DNA from: Candidatus Sumerlaeota bacterium
GTDB lineage: Bacteria; Sumerlaeota; Sumerlaeia; Sumerlaeales; Sumerlaeaceae
Assembly: GCA_012513815.1 (NCBI GenBank)
Contig: JAAZBM010000014.1
Coordinates: forward strand, 186,001-250,000
Length of the DNA: 64,000 bases
Reading direction: 5' to 3'
Shown piece by piece: positions 35,141 to 43,740 of the stretch. The position numbers and the translations under genes are program-made. The number at the start of each line of letters is the position of its first letter. The first letter of the stretch is position 1. The notes beneath the pieces are model-generated. The model did not search any database and was not told where the DNA came from. It saw only the letters and a program-made list of their open reading frames with translations.

Positions 35141-36307
35141 TCACTCGTCAATTCTGACCTTGAGACCTTCACCACAGGCAATACGCCAATAACGCAGTGA
35201 CCGACGTTCGAGCATCTCGTCAACAAGCCGTGACGACGGAGGAACAAGCGTATAGAACGAACCTCCGCAACCCGAACCGTTAATTTTGCCGCCCACACCA
35301 CCAAGATTGCGAGCCTCCAACAGTACCTCATCGATAAACGGATGCGATACGCCAATCTCGTTTGACAAGTGGAGATGATGCGCAGTCAGCATGGAGCCAA
35401 TCTGTGGTGTGATGCCGACAGAATCCGCAAAACACATAATCTGCCGAGCCGCTGCGCAAAGCTTGCGATTGGCAATATTCCCATGCAAGACCAGAGCCGC
35501 CTCATCACCGCATTCCTGCTTGACGGCAGCCACATCGGCTTCACAGGCGCAATCCCACACAGACTTGCAATCCGCGGCGGAATACTTTTGCTTAAGATAG
35601 GCCAGTCCTGTTTCGGCAAGCTTGCGCCTATCACCCAGCACGCCATTGGTATCTTTCGAGATTCCGGAATCAATCAACACAAATTGCTGTGGCGCGGCAC
35701 CTAGCTTTTCAACCGTAACGGGAGTACGGGTATCAATCCAGACAAGTCCGCCATGGGCGCTCGTCTCGTGGTCCATCACACCACCGGGCGAACCAAACTC
35801 ACATACTTCGGACAGATTGGCTATGCGCGCGACAAAACTCGCATCCGTAGCACGAGCGTCGCCGGCGGCAGCCAACAGAAATGCGCACCACGCAACCTGT
35901 AATGCCGAAGAACTCGAAGCGCCGCTGTTAATAGGGATATTCCCGCAAATCTCAATCTCATATGAATACGGCCACTTGACACCAAAATCTCGCAGCAGCA
36001 CATTCGAGGCCGCGGGCAAATAGTCTCGACCAAACCGGTAGGCAAACTTCTTGTTGGGATTATAGTCAAAAGTCTTGTCAATATCAATCAGACGAATCTT
36101 CCAGATATCCCCGGCGATGCGCCGCCCCTTGACTGTGATTCGCAAATCAATAGCCATCGCGATAACAGGCAATCCCAGATAATCTTGATGTTCGCCAAAT
36201 AAACAAATACGCCCGGGCGCCGAGGTTTCCAATGCATTAGGAATAGACAACGTTCTACATTTCCTTCCGTTCCGTTTTCTATTATTTACAATCGAAAATG
36301 TATGCAA
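35141..36307 (-). CDS. GHMP-family sugar kinase (galactokinase-like)
   Basis: 388 residues from TTG 36307, or 369 from TTG 36250, the latter with GGAAGG upstream. APGRICLFGEHQDYLG is the N-terminal substrate motif of galactokinase-type GHMP kinases. IPINSGASSSSALQVAW is the ATP loop (Pro-x3-Gly-x-Ser-Ser-Ser). GGKINGSGCGGSFYTL is the C-terminal third motif. FGEHQDY in place of IGEHTDY sets it apart from standard galactokinase. The substrate could be galactose, a uronic acid or a heptose phosphate. Its place upstream of pgi suggests sugar entry into glycolysis. Confidence 0.75.
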   Translation of the reverse strand: MHTFSIVNNRKRNGRKCRTLSIPNALETSAPGRICLFGEHQDYLGLPVIAMAIDLRITVKGRRIAGDIWKIRLIDIDKTFDYNPNKKFAYRFGRDYLPAASNVLLRDFGVKWPYSYEIEICGNIPINSGASSSSALQVAWCAFLLAAAGDARATDASFVARIANLSEVCEFGSPGGVMDHETSAHGGLVWIDTRTPVTVEKLGAAPQQFVLIDSGISKDTNGVLGDRRKLAETGLAYLKQKYSAADCKSVWDCACEADVAAVKQECGDEAALVLHGNIANRKLCAAARQIMCFADSVGITPQIGSMLTAHHLHLSNEIGVSHPFIDEVLLEARNLGGVGGKINGSGCGGSFYTLVPPSSRLVDEMLERRSLRYWRIACGEGLKVRIDE

Positions 36308-36383
36308 ATAAAGGCAATATCATCATGCCAATGGTATTTCTAGGTAAACTCTACTGATTGCAAGAGAGCACACAGTAACATCA

Positions 36384-36800
36384 ATGAAAGAAATGGGCAC
36401 TATGATTTCGACAGAAGAATTAATCAAGCGGGCCGCTGCGGTTCGCGCTAATGCCTATGCCCCTTACTCGAAATACAAAGTTGGCGCAGCACTCCTCGCA
36501 AAAGACGGACGGATTTTTTGCGGATGCAACATGGAGAATGCCAGCTATGGTCTGACCATATGTGCGGAACGCAACGCCATTACAACGGCCATTGCGGAAG
36601 GTTGCCGAGATTTCGAGCAGATTGTCATCGTTGCCGAAGGTGAACGTCCTGTCCCCTGTGGCGCATGTCTCCAAGTGATGTCCGAATTCGCGCCTGAGAT
36701 TCGTGTGACTGTAGCGGCACCGGACGGAACAAACCGTACCGATTACACGTTCATGGACTTAATGCCTCAACAATTTATCCTCAGAAAGAACGAAAACTAA
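36384..36800 (+). CDS. cdd: Cytidine deaminase
   Basis: Deaminates cytidine and deoxycytidine to the uridine forms in salvage. It has 138 residues, the small tetrameric type. The zinc site is complete: TICAERNAI (Cys and proton-shuttling Glu) and PVPCGACLQVM (two Cys). ATG codons at 36384, 36393 and 36402 are all possible; MISTEELIKRA from 36402 would be the most usual N-terminus. psuG follows after 3 bp, so the two are co-transcribed pyrimidine nucleoside genes. Confidence 0.93.
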   Translation: MKEMGTMISTEELIKRAAAVRANAYAPYSKYKVGAALLAKDGRIFCGCNMENASYGLTICAERNAITTAIAEGCRDFEQIVIVAEGERPVPCGACLQVMSEFAPEIRVTVAAPDGTNRTDYTFMDLMPQQFILRKNEN

Positions 36801-36803
36801 AGC

Positions 36804-37739
36804 ATGGTTACCAGACCTGAATTGAACACCCGGCTTCCGATTGATATCCAGCCGGAAGTCTATTTTGCCCTACGAACAGGACAACCCATTGTTGCCTTTG
36901 AGACAACGATTTTGTCCTTCGGTTTGCCTCAGCCGCTTAACATGGAAGTGGCGCTTGGCTGTGAAAAACGGGCACGGGATTTGGGTGTTATTCCCGCCTC
37001 CATTGCGATGCTTGATGGTCGCATTCATATTGGTTTGGAAAAAGAACAGTTGGAGTTTTTCTGTTCCAAAAACAGTGAGATTCGCAAGGTAAATCCCCAG
37101 AACTTCGCGTCAACTTTGGCGATGGGCAAACCCGGCGCATTCACCGTCGGCGGTTGCTTGATGGTCTGCGCACTAGTAGGCATTCGCGTTTTTGCGACAG
37201 GCGGCATCGGCGGAATACATCGCGATTGGCAAGTCATACCGGATGTCTCGTCCGATTTGCAGGCGTTATCACGCTATCAGACAATCACGGTTTCTGCCGG
37301 AGCAAAATCAATCCTGAACATTCCGGCCACTCTTGAAGCGTTGGAAACTCTGGGAGTCCCCGTCGTTGGGTGGAACACAGACAAATTTCCCCTCTTCCAC
37401 TGCCCCACAAGTCAGTATCCCGTATCGGCAAGATTCGACACGGCCAAGGATGTCGCTGAATTCGCAAAGCTTCATTTCCAACTGAACACTGGAGGCATTT
37501 TATTAGCGGCACCGATTCCGGCTGAACACGCAATCGAATTTGAACAATTGGAGAAATGGATTACGATTGCGCTCAAGGAAGCCTCGGAACAACAGGTTCA
37601 CGGTCGCGACATTACTCCGTTCCTTCTGGAAAGACTCGAAAAGCATTCGGCTGGCAAAAGCCTCGAAGCAAACACTGAATTGATTTTTAACAACTCAACC
37701 ATAGCAGCACAGATTGCTCTGGAACTGGCCAAACTGTAG
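36804..37739 (+). CDS. psuG: Pseudouridine-5'-phosphate glycosidase
   Basis: Splits pseudouridine 5'-phosphate into uracil and ribose 5-phosphate. It has 311 residues. VAFETTILSFGLPQPLNMEV near the N-terminus, PASIAMLDGRIHIG, FASTLAMGKPGAFTVGG and VFATGGIGGIHRDW carry the manganese and phosphate residues of the family. VSAGAKSILNIPATLE and GWNTDKFPLFHCPTS follow. The usual partner kinase psuK is absent here. The gene sits 3 bp after cdd and 15 bp before an acyltransferase. Confidence 0.94.
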   Translation: MVTRPELNTRLPIDIQPEVYFALRTGQPIVAFETTILSFGLPQPLNMEVALGCEKRARDLGVIPASIAMLDGRIHIGLEKEQLEFFCSKNSEIRKVNPQNFASTLAMGKPGAFTVGGCLMVCALVGIRVFATGGIGGIHRDWQVIPDVSSDLQALSRYQTITVSAGAKSILNIPATLEALETLGVPVVGWNTDKFPLFHCPTSQYPVSARFDTAKDVAEFAKLHFQLNTGGILLAAPIPAEHAIEFEQLEKWITIALKEASEQQVHGRDITPFLLERLEKHSAGKSLEANTELIFNNSTIAAQIALELAKL

Positions 37740-37754
37740 GAGTTTTTAGGAAAA

Positions 37755-38654
37755 ATGTCAAAGAAAAGATGGCTATCAAACAGACTCGAATACATGGGCT
37801 GGATCCTGTCATGTGCTGTTGTAAGACTTCTCTCGCGCCGTGCCGCCATCCGCATAGCTGATTGTATGGGATGGCTTTTGTGGCGAGTCGGAAAAGTTAG
37901 AAAGCAAGTTGTCCTTGAGAATTTGCATATCGCCTTCGGCGGCGTGAAATCCGAAAAAGAGATTGACCGCATTGCTTTAGAATCGATACAATCATGCATT
38001 TTGACTTTCATCGAATTTTTACATCCTGAACTCGTCGGCGAGCTCTACGGTGATGTTTTGCAAACCGTAGACGAACCGGAAAACGGGCTAGCTTTAGTCG
38101 ACAAACAGGGACTTTGCCTACTCGCGCATATCGGCAATTGGGAAGTGCAAGGGAAAATTCCCGCTCACTATGGGGTGAAGTATCGCGCGTTCGCGAAGCC
38201 GATGCACAATCCTTTAGTCAACAAAGCAATTGTTGAGCAACGGCGTAAAATTGGCATCAACCTCATCTTTACGAATCGTACAAATGTCGAAGTCGCCGAC
38301 GCTATCAAACACAAGGAGTGGATTGCGTTTCTCGGGGACCAAGATGCCTCAAGCCGTGGCATCTTTGTCAACTTTTTCGGCAAAGCCGCATCAACATTCA
38401 AAGGAGCAGGCTTCTATTCGTGGAAATTCGGCTTGCCGATTCTTCCGTTATTCACCGTCAGATTGCGAGACAAAAACAGAACTCTCAAAGTTATCTGCCG
38501 ACCACCCATTTATCCCGACACAAATGCGGATCGCGACACCGAGATTCTGCGGCTGACACAGGCTCACACGGCTGTTCTCGAATCAGTCATCAAAGAGTAT
38601 CCCGAGAGTTATTTCTGGCTACATCGCAGATGGAAATCGCAAAAACCGGAATAA
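37755..38654 (+). CDS. Lipid A-type lysophospholipid acyltransferase (LpxL/HtrB-like)
   Basis: 299 residues. An N-terminal hydrophobic segment (about 15-40) precedes the acyltransferase domain. HIGNWE (about residue 118) is the HX4E motif with catalytic His and Glu. MHNPLVNKAIVEQRRKIGIN, WIAFLGDQDA and GIFVNFFGKAASTFKGAGF are LpxL/LpxM blocks. The enzyme adds a secondary acyl chain to the lipid A precursor on the inner face of the inner membrane, supporting a diderm host. It is only 15 bp after psuG, with GGAGTTTTTAGGA before its ATG, so it is probably in that transcript despite an unrelated role. Confidence 0.87.
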   Translation: MSKKRWLSNRLEYMGWILSCAVVRLLSRRAAIRIADCMGWLLWRVGKVRKQVVLENLHIAFGGVKSEKEIDRIALESIQSCILTFIEFLHPELVGELYGDVLQTVDEPENGLALVDKQGLCLLAHIGNWEVQGKIPAHYGVKYRAFAKPMHNPLVNKAIVEQRRKIGINLIFTNRTNVEVADAIKHKEWIAFLGDQDASSRGIFVNFFGKAASTFKGAGFYSWKFGLPILPLFTVRLRDKNRTLKVICRPPIYPDTNADRDTEILRLTQAHTAVLESVIKEYPESYFWLHRRWKSQKPE

Positions 38655-38679
38655 AATCCACATCTCTCATAAAAAAGCT

Positions 38680-38709
38680 TTGCATTCAATCCAGTAATTA
38701 CTATATAAT
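38680..38709 (+). promoter_or_regulatory. Sigma70-type promoter for the 38757 gene
   Basis: TTGCAT (38680-38685), an 18-bp spacer and a perfect TATAAT (38704-38709), in an AT-rich gap. Confidence 0.55.
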
Positions 38710-38756
38710 ATTATATCACTTTGCAAGTGAGTAGCATTACATAATAGGGGATGAAT

Positions 38757-39689
38757 ATGCTTAATACACATAAAGCTACGTCAATAGCAATCATGGGGAT
38801 GATGGCAACGCTATTGATGACTTCGAGTTTCGTTGTCCAAGCGCAACAGGACAAGATGCCAAATCCGACCACACAATCGCCACCAATGTATCCGGCACCA
38901 CCCGTTGCGATGGGGCAAGTGCCACAAGTGCCCGAAGGTATGCCACAGGGCATGCCAATGCCCAATGTACGCAAAGGCGACTTTCAGCCGGGCAAACGCG
39001 ACCGACCCAATATCAATCCAAACCGCAACTTCATGCGTTCGAGACAGTATCGGGCCAAACAGATGATTGCCGAGTTGAAAAAGCTGTTTACCGAGGATGA
39101 GTTTACCCATATACCAACACTGAAAGAACCAATCTCGAAGTATATCGAGACTAGCGACCAACAAACGCAACTTATCGCGCAGCGGGATAGCTTGTTGTTT
39201 GACAGCAGCGTCTCGAAAGAAGAAAGAATCGAAAAGTTTCATCAGTTTTTGCAACAAGAGGACACACTGAAGAAGGCGCAAAAAGAAACGGTTGCGTTCA
39301 TCAAGGCAAACTCTGACAAAATCACGAGCGAAGTCATAACTCGCCGAGATCAACTGCGCAAAGAGATTGTCGCATACCGGTGTAAGAAGCCAAACGACAA
39401 TGAGAAAACTAATATCCGCCGAACGATTATGCTCTGCCAGCTTTACGAACAAATCGAAAACAATTTGCCGGACATTGAGGATGAGGGAGTCGACCCGATG
39501 GGGAAGATGTTGCTGCGAAATGTTCAATGGTTTCCTCGCGCTCAAGACTTGAACACAACAGCAGCGAAATCGCTCTTGCCGCAGTTGCGCGAATTGCACA
39601 ACAGACAGGAACAAGTTATGCGCGAAGCTTCAGAGATTGACTTGAGATTGTCGGAAATAGAAGATTTGCTCAAGTTATCAACAAAGTAG
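38757..39689 (+). CDS. Secreted Pro/Met-rich protein with a helical C-terminus (unknown)
   Basis: 310 residues, not recognised. The N-terminal signal peptide covers about 1-30 and ends near VVQAQQD. Residues about 35-75 are rich in Pro, Met, Gln and Gly (PEGMPQGMPMPN). The remaining 230 residues are charged and helical with coiled-coil character (QEDTLKKAQKETV, NRQEQVMREASEIDLRLSEI). The start follows AGGGG at 38746-38750: ATG 38751 touches this site, so ATG 38757 six nt away is the better start. Its own promoter lies at 38680-38709. comM follows after 30 bp. The architecture suits a periplasmic or envelope structural protein. Confidence 0.65.
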   Translation: MLNTHKATSIAIMGMMATLLMTSSFVVQAQQDKMPNPTTQSPPMYPAPPVAMGQVPQVPEGMPQGMPMPNVRKGDFQPGKRDRPNINPNRNFMRSRQYRAKQMIAELKKLFTEDEFTHIPTLKEPISKYIETSDQQTQLIAQRDSLLFDSSVSKEERIEKFHQFLQQEDTLKKAQKETVAFIKANSDKITSEVITRRDQLRKEIVAYRCKKPNDNEKTNIRRTIMLCQLYEQIENNLPDIEDEGVDPMGKMLLRNVQWFPRAQDLNTTAAKSLLPQLRELHNRQEQVMREASEIDLRLSEIEDLLKLSTK

Positions 39690-39719
39690 AATCAAAAGCG
39701 AAGGATTCATCCCCAGATA

Positions 39720-41288
39720 ATGCCTGCGAAAATAGCAAGCCAAGCCATCTACGGCATTGACCCATTTCAGGTATGGGTCGAAGCCGATATTTGCGCCTAC
39801 GCGAATGAAACAACAATTACCATTGTGGGGTTGCCCGATGCCGCCGTGCGTGAAAGCCGTGAGCGTGTACGTGCCGCCATGTCGAATTCCGGATACTCCG
39901 CATTGACCGGACGCATCACTATCAACCTCTCGCCCGCTGACAAACGCAAGGAGGGACCCGCTCTCGACTTGCCCATCGCGATTGCGCTTCTAACGGCGCA
40001 GAATGTTTTCAAAAATCATTTACAGAGAGTCGCCGAACATACCTTTGTCGGCGAACTCTCTCTGGATGGAACAATCCGCCCAATCAATGGCATTCTGCCT
40101 TTGGTTATTGGCGCACGCAACGCCGGATTCAAGGCGATTATTGTTCCCAAAGAAAACGCCGAAGAAGGTGCGGTTGTCGAGGGAATTGATGTGCTGCCCG
40201 CAAAAAGTCTGAGCGATGTCGATGCGCACATCAAAGAGATTGCCGTCATCGCGCCTGTCAAACTTGACATCAACAAACTCTTCGCGAATGCCTCTGAGTG
40301 CACATTGGATTTTGCTGATGTTCGCGGTCAGAATGACGCCAAACGCGCATTGGAAATCGCCGCGGCAGGCGGACATAATATTTTGATGATTGGCCCACCA
40401 GGTAGCGGCAAAACGATGCTTGCGAAACGTCTGCCGACCATACTGTCTGATATGTCGTTCGAAGAAGCAATCGAAACGACCAAGATTCATTCAGTTGCCG
40501 GACAGCTGACTTCGTCGCATGGCCTCATCGCAATCAGACCATTCCGTTCACCTCATCACACAGCCTCAAGTGTCGCCTTGGTTGGTGGCGGAAATCCGCC
40601 CAAACCCGGAGAGGTCTCGCTGGCTCATCACGGTGTTTTGTTTCTCGACGAAATGCCTGAATTCCAACGAAGCGTTCTCGAAGTTTTGCGCCAACCTCTC
40701 GAGGACGGAGTCGTCAACATCTCCCGTGCAACAATGAGCCTGTCTTTTCCCGCAAAGTTTCTCCTTGTCGGCGCCATGAACCCCTGTCCATGCGGATACA
40801 GCACAGACCCCAACCGTCCATGCACCTGTTCGCCACTGCAGATTCAGCGCTACACAGGGCGCCTCAGCGGACCACTGCTCGACCGTATTGACATTCATAT
40901 TGATGTCCCGGCGATTTCCGTGCGCGAATTGACGAGGCAAACGGAACCGGGCGAATCCAGTTTGTCAATACGCAAGAGAGTTCAACAAGCTCGCGAAATT
41001 CAGCGCAAGCGCTATGCAAAGTTCAAAAATATTCATTGCAACGCGCATCTGGGGACACGTGAAATCAAACGCTTCTGCCGTTTGTCGGACGAGATTATCC
41101 CAAAACTTGAACAGACTCTGGAACGGTTCAAGCTCAGCGCACGAGCCTATGACAGGATTGTCAAGGTTGCGAGAACAATCGCGGATTTGGAACAGGAAGA
41201 AAACATTTCCTGGCTTCATCTGAGTGAAGCCATTGGATATCGGACGCTCGACCGAATGACAACAAACGAAGATTTCTCGAATTCGTAG
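39720..41288 (+). CDS. comM: YifB/ComM-type AAA+ ATPase (Mg-chelatase-like)
   Basis: 522 residues. In other bacteria ComM is a ring helicase that extends heteroduplex joints during natural transformation. The N-terminal Lon-protease-like domain (about 1-190) contains VGLPDAAVRESRERVRAA. The AAA+ core has Walker A GPPGSGKTMLAKRLP and Walker B LFLDEMPEF. The Cys motif CPCGYSTDPNRPCTC is a zinc-finger-like element of the family, and FRSPHHTAS and the C-terminal Mg-chelatase domain complete it. No other competence gene is seen here. Confidence 0.94.
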   Translation: MPAKIASQAIYGIDPFQVWVEADICAYANETTITIVGLPDAAVRESRERVRAAMSNSGYSALTGRITINLSPADKRKEGPALDLPIAIALLTAQNVFKNHLQRVAEHTFVGELSLDGTIRPINGILPLVIGARNAGFKAIIVPKENAEEGAVVEGIDVLPAKSLSDVDAHIKEIAVIAPVKLDINKLFANASECTLDFADVRGQNDAKRALEIAAAGGHNILMIGPPGSGKTMLAKRLPTILSDMSFEEAIETTKIHSVAGQLTSSHGLIAIRPFRSPHHTASSVALVGGGNPPKPGEVSLAHHGVLFLDEMPEFQRSVLEVLRQPLEDGVVNISRATMSLSFPAKFLLVGAMNPCPCGYSTDPNRPCTCSPLQIQRYTGRLSGPLLDRIDIHIDVPAISVRELTRQTEPGESSLSIRKRVQQAREIQRKRYAKFKNIHCNAHLGTREIKRFCRLSDEIIPKLEQTLERFKLSARAYDRIVKVARTIADLEQEENISWLHLSEAIGYRTLDRMTTNEDFSNS

Positions 41289-41357
41289 ATAGTACCCAAC
41301 TATCGCCCCATCCGATTGTAACTATATTTGTAGCAATTTCGACAGAAAGGACTCATT

Positions 41358-41708
41358 ATGAAATCGTTTAATACTCTTGCGGCAACAAACCTACTTTTGG
41401 TGGTTATTGCCCTGTTACTGGCAACATTGATTCCGTCGCTGCGTTTCAGTTCGGACGCTCAGGCACAGACCGACAAAAAAACTAATTATGTCTACACACA
41501 GGATACTGCTGTCTCCGCAGCCAACGATCGCATTGCCACTGCTGTTGAGAAAGTAGCGACCTCGAATCTCGAAGTCGCTAAGGCAAACACGGCCATCGCC
41601 AAAGCTCTGGAAAACATCGCGAAGGCGCTTGGTAATTCGGCGGCTGATTCTTCTGCTCCGACACGCTCGGCATCTCAGGAAGACATCAAAGTCGAAGTGG
41701 GCAAATAA
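41358..41708 (+). CDS. Small membrane-anchored coiled-coil protein (unknown)
   Basis: 116 residues with no family I recognise. One membrane helix or uncleaved signal at about 9-27 (LLLVVIALLLATLIPSL) is followed by about 85 residues outside. Residues about 48-95 repeat an Ala-rich heptad-like pattern (AVEKVATSNLEVAKANTAIA), as in a short coiled coil. AAAGGA lies 8 nt before the ATG, a strong ribosome binding site, so it is very probably a real gene. wecB follows after 50 bp. Confidence 0.7.
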   Translation: MKSFNTLAATNLLLVVIALLLATLIPSLRFSSDAQAQTDKKTNYVYTQDTAVSAANDRIATAVEKVATSNLEVAKANTAIAKALENIAKALGNSAADSSAPTRSASQEDIKVEVGK

Positions 41709-41758
41709 CGTCACCACACACTAACATACTAAGACATGATACATAAGATAATCATAAG

Positions 41759-42862
41759 ATGAAGAAAATATTACTACTTGCGGGAACGCGTCCCGAAGCT
41801 ATCAAACTGGCACCACTTGTACACGAACTGCGTCAACGGGATTGGTGCGAGGTGTATTTGTGTGCTGCTGCGCAGCATCGCAAAATGTTGGATGAAGCGC
41901 TCAAAGTCTTTGACCTCGTTCCCGATATCGATTTAGACTTGATGATGCCCAATCAGTCGCTTTGCCAGATTGCGTCACGACTGTTCGAGCATCTTCCGGC
42001 GGTTTTGCGGGAAGTCGAGCCGGCATGCGTCATCGTTCAGGGCGACACAACGACGGCAGCCATTGGCGGATTATGCGCATTCTATGAGAAGATTGCCGTC
42101 GCCCATGTCGAAGCCGGACTTCGCACGCAAAATCTGTTTTCGCCTTTCCCCGAAGAAGTGAACCGCAGAACACTGAGCACCTTGACCTCGTGGCACTTTG
42201 CTCCGACCGAACGGGCACGTCAGAATCTCCTGCGCGAAGGCGTCAGCAACGCACGCATTCACATCACCGGCAACACGGCCATTGATGCGCTACTCAGCGT
42301 CATGCAATATGTTCACAGCGTCCCGACGGAGCTCATGCCACCACCGGGGAAGAAGCTTATTCTTGTTACCGGACATCGACGCGAGAACTGGGCAGATGGA
42401 TTGCGAGAATTGTGTTTGGGACTGTTGGAACTCGCCACGCAACGTGACGATGTCCACATCGTCTATCCTGTTCACCCGAACCCACGCGTTCGCGAAGTCG
42501 TCTATTCGCTCCTCCAGGACAAACCAAACATCATACTAACGGATCCGGTCAGCTACGTCGATTTCATCTCGCTCTTATCCGAATCCTATTTCGTCATCAC
42601 CGATTCAGGCGGCGTTCAGGAAGAAGCCCCTGCTTTGTGCAAACCGGTTCTGGTTACACGCGAATCAACAGAACGCCCGGAGGCACTGGAATCCGGGTGC
42701 GCCAAACTAGTTGGAACCGACCGGTATCAATTGCTCAAAGTTGCCGGCGAGTTGCTCGACAACCGACAGGCCTACCACAAGATGGTCAAGATGGAAAGTC
42801 CGTTTGGTGATGGTCGCGCAAGCGAAAGAATCGCGAGCGCATTGGAACAGGAAATCCTGTAG
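41759..42862 (+). CDS. wecB: UDP-N-acetylglucosamine 2-epimerase (non-hydrolysing)
   Basis: Makes UDP-ManNAc from UDP-GlcNAc for surface polysaccharides. It has 367 residues. LLAGTRPEAIKLAPLVHEL at the N-terminus, VQGDTTTA, VAHVEAGLRT and FPEEVNRR, VTGHRREN, and TDSGGVQEEAPALCKPVL with TRESTERPEAL are the standard GT-B epimerase blocks with the catalytic Asp, Glu and His. No wecC or polysaccharide operon is adjacent. A terminator follows immediately. Confidence 0.95.
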   Translation: MKKILLLAGTRPEAIKLAPLVHELRQRDWCEVYLCAAAQHRKMLDEALKVFDLVPDIDLDLMMPNQSLCQIASRLFEHLPAVLREVEPACVIVQGDTTTAAIGGLCAFYEKIAVAHVEAGLRTQNLFSPFPEEVNRRTLSTLTSWHFAPTERARQNLLREGVSNARIHITGNTAIDALLSVMQYVHSVPTELMPPPGKKLILVTGHRRENWADGLRELCLGLLELATQRDDVHIVYPVHPNPRVREVVYSLLQDKPNIILTDPVSYVDFISLLSESYFVITDSGGVQEEAPALCKPVLVTRESTERPEALESGCAKLVGTDRYQLLKVAGELLDNRQAYHKMVKMESPFGDGRASERIASALEQEIL

Positions 42863-42890
42863 CCAACATTAATTAGTGTGACACAATGTG

Positions 42891-42924
42891 GAAGCCTGAA
42901 TGAGCCATCATTTAGGCTTCTTTT
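42891..42924 (+). terminator. Terminator after wecB, overlapping the cysE stop
   Basis: A 13-bp stem, GAAGCCTGAATGA (42891-42903) and TCATTTAGGCTTC (42908-42920), one G-U pair, a 4-nt loop, then TTTT. The right arm contains the stop codon of the convergent cysE gene. Confidence 0.75.
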
Positions 42925-43714
42925 CGTTGACCAGTGACTGCTCCATCGAACGCACCGGCGAATTGCGGTGACGCCCAACAATAACAGCAGGAATGCCTGC
43001 CACTGTGGTGTACGCAGGAACGTCCTCCAGAACAACGCTACTACCGGCAATTTTGGCATTCTCACCAATATTGATATTGCCGAAAATCTTGGCTCCGGCG
43101 GCAATCATCACTCCATCGCCAACCTTGGGGTGACGATCGCCAATGTCCTTACCCGTGCCCCCTAGAGTAACCTCGTGGAAGAGCGACACATTATTCCCAA
43201 CGACAGCAGTCTCGCCAATCACAATTCCCGTGCCGTGGTCAAGCACTATCCCCCAACCAAGACGAGCAGCCGGATGGATGTCTACCGCAAACTTTTCGCT
43301 CACGGAACTCTGCAACTGCAAGGCAAGCGCATGGCGTCCACGCAACCACAAGTGATGCGCAATCCGATAAGACTGCAACGCCATGTAGCCCTTGAAGTAC
43401 AGGAACGGCAAACTGATGAGACGGCAAGCCGGGTCACGGTCACGAACCGCAAGCAAATCAACAATCGCGTAGTCCGTTAATTGCGGGTCATTGCGATGTG
43501 CCTCAAGCATAACATCATACAAATTACTGACATGCAAGGTCGGACAGGACAGCTTGTTGGCAAGCTGAAAACACAATGCTTGCTCAAAACTCGAATGATT
43601 CAAAACACATGCATAATACGGACCGGCAAGAATCGGCTCAATGTCAGCCAATTCTTTGACTTCGGCATGCAATTTGCGCCAGAAATCTTCTTTTCTGGGA
43701 ATTCTTGGAGCCAT
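42908..43714 (-). CDS. cysE: Serine O-acetyltransferase
   Basis: Acetylates serine for cysteine synthesis. It has 268 residues, the CysE size. The N-terminal helical domain is followed by left-handed beta-helix hexapeptide repeats: DIHPAARLGWGIVLDHGTGI with the catalytic His and Asp, IGETAVVGNNVSLFHEVTLG, and AKIFGNINIGENAKIAGSSV. It follows dapF by 26 bp with GGAAAGGGTAGAGGG upstream, so dapF-cysE is an operon. cysK is not nearby. Confidence 0.95.
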   Translation of the reverse strand: MAPRIPRKEDFWRKLHAEVKELADIEPILAGPYYACVLNHSSFEQALCFQLANKLSCPTLHVSNLYDVMLEAHRNDPQLTDYAIVDLLAVRDRDPACRLISLPFLYFKGYMALQSYRIAHHLWLRGRHALALQLQSSVSEKFAVDIHPAARLGWGIVLDHGTGIVIGETAVVGNNVSLFHEVTLGGTGKDIGDRHPKVGDGVMIAAGAKIFGNINIGENAKIAGSSVVLEDVPAYTTVAGIPAVIVGRHRNSPVRSMEQSLVNEKKPK

Positions 43715-43740
43715 CGCTATCCCTCTACCCTTTCCAAAAT

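Noticed and set aside
39720-41288. Magnesium chelatase subunit for chlorophyll synthesis
   Set aside because: The Lon-like N-terminus and CPCGY...CTC motif are those of YifB/ComM, not BchI.
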